Shown: one piece after another, positions 56,393-64,000 of the stretch
Layout: every line of letters starts with the position of its first letter
How positions within the stretch are numbered: the first letter of the stretch is position 1
The notes under the pieces: model-generated
Databases searched by the model: none
Told to the model about the DNA's origin: nothing
Seen by the model: the letters and a program-made list of their open reading frames with translations, nothing else
DNA from: Procambarus clarkii
Lineage: Eukaryota > Arthropoda > Malacostraca > Decapoda > Cambaridae
NCBI RefSeq assembly: GCF_040958095.1
Contig: NC_091175.1
Span: 24,373,219-24,437,218, forward strand
Direction: 5' to 3'
Length of the DNA: 64,000 bases
Made by a program: the position numbers and the translations under genes

Positions 56393-56775
56393 GTACCTAA
56401 TAGCCAGAACGCACTTCTCAGCCTACTATTCAAGGCCCGATTTGCCTAATTAGCCAAGTTTTCATGAATTAATGTTTTTTCGTCTACCTAACCTACCTAA
56501 CCTAACCTAACCTAGCTTTTTTTGGCTACCTAACCTAACCTTACCTATAAATATAGGTTAGGTTAGGTTAGGTAGGGTTGGTTAGGTTCGGTCATATATC
56601 TACGTTAATTTTAACTCCAATAAAAAAAATTGACCTCATATATAGAGAAAAGGGTTGCTTTATCATTTCATAAGAAAAAAATTATAGTAAATATATTAAT
56701 TCATGAAAACTTGGCTTATTAGGCAAATCGGGCCTTGAATAGTAGGCTGAGAAGTGAGTTCTGGCTACTAGGTAC

Positions 56776-56778
<3 letters not shown>
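56390..56778 (-). repeat. TA-flanked unit 18 (R, variant subfamily)
   Basis: Reverse unit carrying the same variants as units 6 and 17; units 17 and 18 face each other. Confidence 0.8.
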
Positions 56779-56838
<60 letters not shown>

Positions 56839-56841
<3 letters not shown>

Positions 56842-57066
56842 GTACCTAGTAGCCAGAATGCACTTCTCGGCCTACTATGCAAGGCCCGATTTGCCTAATA
56901 AGCCAAGTTTTCCTGAATTAATATATTTTCTCTATTTTTTTTTCTTATGAAATGATAAAGCTACCCATTTCATTATGTATGAGGTCAATTTATTTTTATT
57001 GGAGTTAAAATTAACGTAGATATATGACCGAACCTAACCAACCCTACCTAACCTAACCTAACCTAA
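56839..57066 (+). repeat. TA-flanked unit 19 (F, truncated)
   Basis: Stops within the CCTAA core and joins unrelated sequence (TTAACAGTGGCTTG), marking the array's right edge. Confidence 0.8.
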
Positions 57067-57172
57067 TTAACAGTGGCTTGATGATAAACGTATAGTAACC
57101 TCTCACTTGTCTAGTGCCCTCGGGAAGTGGAGATATTTGAGGTGTATATATATCTCGAAGTCTCTACTTCTT
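57067..57172. other. Short unique spacer
   Basis: Nothing recognised between the array edge and the next SINE. Confidence 0.5.
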
Positions 57173-57174
57173 TT

Positions 57175-57279
57175 GTAGGGTCTGATGGTGTAGTGGGTTA
57201 AGGCGTACTAGTTATGGCAGCTACTGGAAGGTAGTTGTGCTTTCTGGGTTCGAGGCCCACTGGTGGGTGTTGTCCAAAG

Positions 57280-57281
<2 letters not shown>
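57175..57281 (+). repeat. tRNA-derived SINE, family IV
   Basis: A-box-like TGTAGTGGGTTAAGGCG and B-box-like TGGGTTCGAGGCCCA, followed by GTTGTCCAAAGATT and a TA tract. Short head-only copy. Confidence 0.6.

Positions 57282-57365
<84 letters not shown>
57282..57365. repeat. (TA)n tract
   Basis: About 84 bases of TA directly 3' of the family IV SINE; possibly its tail. Confidence 0.9.
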
Positions 57366-57371
<6 letters not shown>

Positions 57372-57450
57372 TATGCGAACAAGCCTGAATGGTCCCCAGG
57401 ACTATATGAGTTTTGTATATGAGTTTAAATGTGTGTTTATATATTAAATG

Positions 57451-57454
<4 letters not shown>

Positions 57455-57522
<68 letters not shown>
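57455..57522. repeat. (TA)n tract
   Basis: About 68 bases of TA directly abutting the 3' end of the minus-strand family III SINE. Confidence 0.9.
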
Positions 57523-57524
<2 letters not shown>

Positions 57525-58165
57525 TGAAAACTCACACCCCAGAAGTGACTCGAACCCATACTCCCAGGAGCAACGCAACTGGTAACTACAGGGCGCCTTA
57601 ATCCACTTGACCATCGCGGCCGTCAAAAGGAAGTGATAGCCAAGGCTATTTGAGCCACTTCCCCGACGGCAACTCGGATGGTAATCTTGGGCATAGCATT
57701 TCACCAAATCACCTCATTCTTTGGGGCACACGTGAGGAACACAAATGCGAACAAGCCTGAATGGTCCCCAGGACTATATGCGAATGAAAACTCACACCCC
57801 AGAAGTGACTGTAACCCCTACTCCCAGGAGCAACGCAACTGGTTACTACAGGGCGCCTTAATCCACTTGACCATCACGGCCGTCAAAAGGAAGTGATAGC
57901 CAAGGCTATTTGAGCCACTTCCCCGACGGCAACTCGGATGGTAATCTTGGGCATAGCATTTCACCAAATCACCTCATTCTTTGGGGCACACGTGAGGAAC
58001 ACAAATGCGAACAAGCCTGAATGGTCCCCAGGACTATATGCGAATGAAAACTCACACCCCAGAAGTGACTGTAACCCATACTCCCAGGAGCAACGCAACT
58101 GGTAACTACAGGGCGCCTTAATCCACTTGACCATCACGGCCGTCAAAAGGAAGTGATAGCCAAGG
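57523..58165 (-). repeat. tRNA-Leu-like SINE as 260-bp tandem repeat
   Basis: AATGAAAACTCACACCCC recurs at 57523, 57783 and 58043, exactly 260 bases apart. Each unit contains the family III head (minus strand) plus a leader ending AGGACTATATGCG. The third unit is cut at about 58165. Units are nearly identical; two carry TGTAACCC where the first has TCGAACCC in the B-box region. Confidence 0.85.
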
Positions 58166-58352
58166 AAGTGATTTGTGTTCCTCACGTGTGCCCCAAAGAA
58201 TGAGGTGATTTGGTGAAATGCTATGCCCAAGATTACCATCCGAGTTGCCGTTGGGGAAGTGGCTCAAATAGCCTTGGCTATCACTTCCTTTTGACGGCCG
58301 TGATGGTCAAGTGGATTAAGGCGCCCTGTAGTTACCAGTTGCGTTGCTCCTG
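58166..58352 (+). repeat. tRNA-Leu-like SINE, inverted copy
   Basis: Plus-strand family III copy facing the tandem repeat, ending abruptly in GCTCCTGGGAGCAACGCAACC before the B box. Confidence 0.75.
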
Positions 58353-59184
58353 GGAGCAACGCAACCACTGCCGCCTTCACCAAGACTGCCAGCTGCACAG
58401 TCAGAATCCAGCTGGAGTCATCGTCGAGGGGTAGAAAGTTAGAGAAAGAGTGAAAAAAGTTCTGGGATAGTGGACTAATTTGTATACGAGCAGTAACAGA
58501 TTCATACCAGTGATCATAGACGTTATAATTCCTGCTAGTGCTCTGTAGCAGTCGATGGAAACGGGGAAATTTGTGCCAAGTGTTAAGGGGCAGTTTTCTC
58601 ATAGAAATTCGTGGAAAATCTCGAGTCAGTGTTTTTGGCGCCAAAATGTTGGGGGCGCTACGCTTGCTCAAGAAGGGTGGGGAGGTCTCCGCTTGAGCCA
58701 CCTACCGCAACCTATGCTGCCTACCACTGCTGTGAGGCAGCCACCCGTAACGGGGTGCCTGATGTATAGGAATTGTGTGTGTAAGCCGGCAGTATGAATG
58801 AGTAAGTACCTATGTGTACTTACTTACTCTGTATTTCTGGTGATTATAGTCTCTAAAGCTTGAATTCGAAGTCAGGTGTTCCGTCACATTGTCACTAAGC
58901 ACCTGTAGAGGTGAAGTGAAGTGTGGAGGAGATAATCACCCCTTGTCATCTTGTCAGTCCAGAGGGACTTACGTCTTGTGTATGCAGACGTACAGTGTGT
59001 GTGTGTGTGTGTGGGTACACACGGGAACAGAGTATATATAATATTATTATTCCATTGTGGTAATTCAATCATTTTGATCGTTCGTTGGACGGAGTGATAT
59101 TATTCCATGTGTAGTCTTGCAGGTGTGGAATTCCAATACTGAGCGCTCAGGTTAGTGTGTGTAACGTCAGTGATTCCTGGCAAT
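58353..59184. other. Region without recognised gene
   Basis: Mixed-composition DNA, possibly 5' untranslated sequence of the retroposon that follows. Contains (GT)n at 58995-59012. Short frames show no domain. Confidence 0.4.
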
Positions 59185-60555
59185 GATTATTATGGAGTGT
59201 ACCAGAGTGGTGGGATTCGCTTGTTGGCTGCCAGGGGGTCAAGACGCGCTCGTTTGACCTGCCAGTTGCTACCTAGAGTTGCGAGGGGGCGGGTGTGGTT
59301 TGGCGTGTCGGCGCCATGGGCCCCCCCCCTCCCCCCTGTGGTGCGTACCCAGTCGATCGGCCTTGAGTTTTCTGCTCGGGCGGGATATCCCGAGGTGGGC
59401 TTGGTGCTGTGTGACATGCTGCGGGGTCCCTGTGGGGGATGTCTATGGTGTTGAGCTGGTGTCTGCCCGTCGAGTGGTTGTTAAACTAACAACAGAGGAG
59501 GTGTATAGGGCGTTTATACGTCGGTGCGAGGGGCGGACCTTGCCCCTGCCCGAAGGCGCAGGCACTGTGACTGTCTTCGATCGCAGTGGTGCCATCACGT
59601 ATGTCAGCGTGCATGGGGCGCCCCTGGAATTTCTGGAGGGACTGCTGAGGCGTTAATCGGCCAGTTTGGGGGGGTCGTCAGTGTGCGGTTGCACCTGCTC
59701 TCCTCGGGGTCCGCTCAAGGGTATGCGGTCCAATATTTTCACCCTAGGAATGAGGCTGCGGGCGAACATTCCTTCTCGAGTGAGGCTTCTGGGGTGTTCT
59801 GTTCGAGTGTTTTATGCTCGCCAGCCCCGCACGTGTTACCATTGTGGCCTCTTGGGTCATCAGGCTGCTGGGTGCTCTGAACCTGCCGTCGCGCCCGTCA
59901 ACCTCTTCCGTGAGGAGGATTTCCCGCCTCTCCTTGTGGAGGAAGATTCGGTGGGTGTGGACGCCGCTTTGGCTGCTGCTGTACCGCGTGTGTCGCCTGA
60001 AGCGTCTCCTGCAGATGTCTCCCCTCCTCCAGAGGCTGTATCGCCTGTTGCGGTTGCCTCTCAGGCGGTTGCATCGCCGTCGGGTGTTCGTCCTGCCCCG
60101 GTTGCTGTCCTGGATGCTTCCGTGGTTCTTCCGGCTCCTGTATGCGCGGCTCCCCCGTCTTCCTGTTCTCCATATGTGGTGCCTGTCACTGCACCCTCGC
60201 CGTGTGCCTAGGATGTTTTGGGTGCCGGGGTCGCTGTGGGACCTCCTACAGTGCTCGACCTGGTTCCCCGTGTGGCTGAGGATGCTGCCATCCTGCGGCG
60301 GGCGTCGGTTCGCCCGGCTTGTGTTGTCCGGGTTTCTGGGTCGACATCCGGCTCTGATGATGCGCGGCCGGTGCCCAAGCGTTCCCTAAGATCTTCTGAT
60401 TGGGCTGATCCGGGAGAATTCGACGATGGTGGATCTTCCAGTGACAGTGGTGAGGTTCCGTCCCATTCCTCGGTGGTGGCGGAGGTCCATGTGCTTGCAG
60501 CTGCCTGTATCGATGTTTCTTCTCGTGAGGTGCCTGTGGAGCTTGCTTCCGGTGC
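59185..60555 (+). pseudogene. Gag-like ORF1 with one zinc knuckle (Y family, plus copy)
   Basis: Homologous to 39361-41044 on the other strand. Shared blocks: LPPVVRTQSIGLEFSARAGY, GVELVSARRVVVK, YVSVHGAPLEF, a CCHC knuckle CYHCGLLGHQAAGC, APVNLFREEDFPPL, EDAAILRRASVRPA, and ELASGASP. Frameshifts near 59430, 59660 and 60190 break it. Homology to the minus copy ends at about 60555, so its 3' end and poly(A) are not seen. Confidence 0.7.
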
Positions 60556-60599
60556 GTCGCCCCCCTCCCCACTCAGCTCGTTGTTACCGTGAGGGGGGC

Positions 60600-61090
60600 T
60601 TAGTGGGCGGCTGCCGGAGTGTGATGCTCCTTGGGACAGTCCTCTGTCCTTTTCTAGCCTTGTGCTCCTGCTGCCGTCCTCTCCAATTATGCTGAGCACC
60701 TTTTCCTTTTCTTTCTTTTTCGCTTTTCTCCCCCCTCTTCTCCTATCTGCTTGCCGTTTCCTGCCGACCTTTTGATTGTTCTGGTTCTTCCCTTGGACTT
60801 CTTCTATTTTGACGCTCAGGTGCTTGAGGAGGCATACTCTTGCACCCGTAGAACTGTAGTACCCGACGTCGAGAGCGAGGGGAACTTTTATTGTCAATCC
60901 CCTTTTCGTCACTGAACCCGATCTCGACGGACTGTAGGTTCTTAAGGTGGAGTTTGTGGGGTGTATACTCACGACGCACCCCTAGGAGGCCCCGGCATGA
61001 TCGGCGATAGCTTCTTGTTGGGTGTCCTGCCTCTAATTGTGGCTCCATGGTGGGTGTGGGGGCACATTCGTGAAAGAATATTCCTTTTCG
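60600..61090. other. Pyrimidine-rich region, no gene recognised
   Basis: Lies between the Y-family remnant and LINE X. It may be LINE X 5' untranslated sequence; no domain in any frame. Confidence 0.4.
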
Positions 61091-61097
61091 TAGTGAT

Positions 61098-62999
61098 GAT
61101 AACCCCTGTTTCGACTGTTTCTGCTTTACCTTCTCAGGCTCGTGGGGTGGGCGACCAAGCCCCCGAGTCGGTCCGTGTTGGAAGACCGGGCTCTGTAACC
61201 TCCGCTGCATTGGGCCCCGACCTTGCTCCTCCTTTGGCCTCTCTGACTCCAATCCCTCCTCTGTGGTTGGGTCGAGCCCCAAGCCCCTAGTGGTGACTAC
61301 CTCGTCCCCTGGCGCGGCTCCATCTCTAGTTGTAACTACTGCGCCTTTTAACCCCTCTCTCTCTGGGGGTTCTCACCGCCGTCCTCGTCACGGCCGCCCT
61401 CGCTCTATTCCTTCCAGTTCTGCTACCTATCAAGCCTTGTTTGGTCCCTCTTCGTGGGATAAATATTTTTATCTCCTCCCTCTTGATTCTGCGCCTCCTG
61501 ACGATTTCTCCCTCCATCGACATCTCGTTGATTCCGTGGATGCCTCCGTGACTTTCAACCCCACTCGTCTCGGTACACGTGTCGTTGCTGCTTCTTCTCA
61601 GGATGCTGCTTCCCGCTTGGCTGCCTTGTCCTGCCTTGGTGAGACCCCTGTTCGGGTCTCGAAGAACGCTCAGTTGAATGCCAGTGTTGGCACTATTCTG
61701 CTCCCCCCCCATGTTGCGACCGGTGTTCGGGACCTGCGCGACTGCCACGACGATATTCGACATATCCTTGCTGCCCAGGGCCATTCTATACTCCAGGTGG
61801 ACACGTTTACTCGTCCCCGTCGTGGTAGTCGCCGTCAACCCCTCCGGGTTGTGAAGATTACCTTTGATGGTAGGACCCTTCCACCCTCTGTCATTCTTGC
61901 TGGTGCCAGGTGCTCTGTCCAGGAGTACATTCCTTCTCCTCGGCTCTGTAACAAGTGCTGGAGGTTTGGGCATGGTGCCCTCCGCTGCTCCGGGACTGTC
62001 TCTCTCTGTCCTTTGTGTGGTGGCGAAGGTCACTCTAAGCCAGAGTGCACTTCTCTCCAGGCTCGTTGCCTCAACTGCGGTGAGGCCCATCCTACATTTT
62101 CCCGTGCGTGTGTCCATTACAATCTTGAGACAGCCGTCCTCAACTTGAAGCACCGGGAGCGTTTGTCTTTTCCTGAGGCGAGACGCCAGGTTCGGCGGCT
62201 CCCGCCTTATGCTAATATCTCTTATGCTCGCGTGTTGCGCTCTTCCTCTCCTCGTCCTTCCCACCTTCCTCAGACTCACAGCCGTTTCCGGGCCTTGGAC
62301 CCTGATACGCCCACTGCCCCTCCTCTGTTCCTTTGGGTTCTCTCCCGAAGGATCCACCTCCTGGTCCTCTGTCTGGGGTTCCCCTTCTTTCTACCCAGTC
62401 TGTCTTGTCTCCTGTCTCTTCTTCCTCGTCTCCCTCCGTTCCTCCTTCCTATCCTTCCCCTCCGTTTCTAGACTCTCCCCGCCGCCTGTCGGTGCGGGCT
62501 GATGTCCATCACTCTCCAAACGGCCGTCATGTGTGCTCTCGTTCAGCTTCTCCTGTTGAGACGCTAGAATCCGTTGCCCAGTACGTGGTTGCTGGGACAC
62601 CTGTCTCTTTAAGTCAGAAGCGTAAGCCTGGCTCCTCTCCTTCCTCCTCCCCGGCGGGTAAGAAGGTTTCGCTTTTTTCCTCAGCCCTACTTCTGCCTCT
62701 CACGCTCCTTCCCCTCCCATTTCGGTGGTTGCGCCCCCTGTTCCTGCTATGGAGGTTTCTTTAGCCCCCGCTTCCCTCTCGGTTGCTGCCCTTGCTGAGG
62801 TGCGCTCCCCTCTTTCTACCCCCCCCCCCCTCTTCCAGCTGCTGTCCTTGACTGCTCCCCTCCGTTGTCTCCTCCTCCGGACCCCGCCCTCCCACCTCTG
62901 GTCTGTTCTCCCGCCTCCTTCCCTCCGTCTTTGCTCAGTTTACCCATGCCCCCTAACCCTGACTTTGCTGACCCTGATCCCGACCCTGATATTCTTTAA
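61098..62999 (+). pseudogene. LINE X ORF1, gag-like with three zinc knuckles
   Basis: The main frame (about 61263-62330) has no ATG. An ATG at 61098 lies in another frame whose product would join at about 61285, so I infer a frameshift. An RNA-binding-like domain (YFYLLPLDSAPPDDFSLHRHL...) precedes three CCHC knuckles: CNKCWRFGHGALRC (61947-61988), CPLCGGEGHSKPEC (62007-62048) and CLNCGEAHPTFSRAC (62067-62111). A second frameshift near 62330 moves the Pro/Ser-rich tail to another frame. The acidic C-terminus (DFADPDPDPDIL) ends at TAA 62997-62999. It would coat the LINE RNA. Confidence 0.75.
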
Positions 63000-63067
63000 C
63001 GTGCTCTGTTGCTCTTTCGCCTTTGTTTCTTCCTTGTTCTCTGTTTTTGTCCTTTCTCTTCTCGTCG

Positions 63068-64000
63068 ATGTCTTTTCTTCAATGGAACGTTCGAGGTTAT
63101 TATGCCAATTTCCTCGAACTCCAACTTCTGATTTCGCGGTTTTCGCCCCTTTGTGTCTGTCTCCAGGAGCCGATGCTTGGTGCTCGTCCTGGTCGTTTTC
63201 GTGGCTATTCCTTTCTCTCCCCCCCCCCCCCAGCCGTTGCTGGGGCTTCTAATTCTTCTGCTCTCTTGATTCGTGCTGATGTTCCCTTTGTTCCTTTACT
63301 TTTTCCTTCGCCTCTACATTGTTCTGCTGCTCGTATCTTTGTGGGGAAATGATACACAGTTTGTTCCATTTATCTCCCCCCGAGTGTCCCACTTTCTCTT
63401 CCTGATTTGAAACACCTCCTAGACCCCTTGCCGGAGCCTGTGCTCCTGCTGGGTGACTTCAATTGTCGTCATTCTCTTTGGGGTGACATTCTGATGAATA
63501 CCCGGGGTCGCCTTCTTGAGCTGTTTCTCCTCTCTTCTTCCCTGTCTCTTCTGAATTCTGGTGAGCCCACTCATTTGGACTCTCGGACTCGCACCCTTTC
63601 TTGTCTTGATCTTTCTCTCTGCTGTTCTTCTCTTTACTTAGATTTCACGTGGCAGGATCTTGATGACCTCCATGGAAGTGATCATTTCCCGATCCTTGTT
63701 TCCTTTTTCTCTTTTCGCCCTTCCTTCTCTTTCCCTAGGTGGCAGTTTGCTAAGGCGGACTGGACCTTATTTACCCTCAGTGCTGCTCTCTCTGACCTCT
63801 CCCTTCTGCCTCTCCCTCGCGCTCTTCTCCTTTTTCATAACACTGTCTTCAACGCTCTATTCCTCGCTCTTCCTCTCGGGGTCCACGGAAGTGCGTTCCC
63901 TGGTGGAATGCGGACTGTGCTCGGGCTGTCCGCTGTAAGCGTGCAGCCTGGAAGAAGCACCGCCGTAGGCAGACGACCGATTCTTTTCTTTTCTTTCGGA
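63068..64000 (+). pseudogene. LINE X ORF2, endonuclease (partial, one nonsense codon)
   Basis: ATG at 63068 (MSFLQWNVRGYYANF). Endonuclease motifs LQEPMLG, LLGDFNCRHSLWGD and HGSDHFPI are present. A TGA at 63350-63352 (codon 95) replaces the tryptophan seen in the minus-strand copy (SKWYT). Downstream the frame stays open to the window end. The reverse transcriptase would lie beyond 64000. Confidence 0.75.

Larger units (their letters stand above)
61091..64000 (+). mobile_element. LINE X (plus copy), runs off the window
   Basis: Three-knuckle ORF1 followed after 68 bases by an endonuclease ORF2. The same family as 45198-47505 on the minus strand but more complete at the 5' end. GC-rich and pyrimidine-rich on the plus strand, unlike the AT-rich CR1 copies. 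Confidence 0.75.

Noticed and set aside
61326-62357. 343-codon minus-strand frame opposite LINE X ORF1
   Set aside because: Its composition mirrors the pyrimidine-rich ORF1; the sense strand has three zinc knuckles while this frame has no motif.

Overview
The window looks like intergenic, repeat-saturated nuclear DNA of an arthropod, most likely a decapod crustacean. The grounds are TTAGG-type pentamer runs, CR1-clade LINEs with an esterase ORF1, several tRNA-derived SINE families, and the absence of any prokaryotic operon structure. I see no convincing host protein-coding gene. Nearly everything is a transposable element, a piece of one, or satellite-like DNA. The decapod assignment rests on familiarity with such repeats and was not searched.

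Layout. (1) 1-4625: an LTR retroelement with terminal inverted repeats TGTTACG/CGTAACA, carrying one long gag-protease frame and no reverse transcriptase; it lies inside a CR1 LINE. (2) 4626-29000: a nest of CR1 LINEs on both strands. The pieces can be ordered: an old minus-strand CR1 (8662-9541, 20155-20402, 24250-24784, 26058-27200) was split by younger copies; one of these was split by a plus-strand copy, which was split again by a minus-strand copy with an intact ORF2. Two ORF2 frames are intact (15066-18002 and 20473-23409). (3) 29235-34330: a different LINE with an RNase H domain, interrupted by a CR1 copy with a clean 6-bp target duplication. (4) 34459-36396: small CR1 fragments. (5) 36397-38120: AT-rich DNA and a decayed LINE. 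(6) 38129-42348: a hAT DNA transposon with an 8-bp target duplication, containing a SINE and a poly(A) retroposon that carries only an ORF1. (7) 42349-45197: SINEs, a foldback repeat and CR1 scraps. (8) 45198-47505: a broken minus-strand LINE with zinc-knuckle ORF1 and endonuclease.

(9) 47506-57066: the most striking region, 19 units of about 388 bp. Each has inverted ends of about 84 bp, an inner CCTAA/TTAGG palindrome, and (TA)n tracts between units; 12 lie in one orientation and 7 in the other. (10) 57067-58352: tRNA-derived SINEs, partly as a 260-bp tandem repeat. (11) 59185-64000: broken plus-strand copies of the same two retroposon families seen at 38.6-41.1 kb and 45.2-47.5 kb, the last running off the window.

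The genes do not form a host pathway. The functional logic is retrotransposition: CR1 ORF1 (SGNH esterase) and ORF2 (endonuclease plus reverse transcriptase) act together in target-primed insertion, and the SINEs presumably borrow LINE machinery. Many apparent reading frames begin only at TTG or GTG; for the main genes I moved the start to the first ATG.
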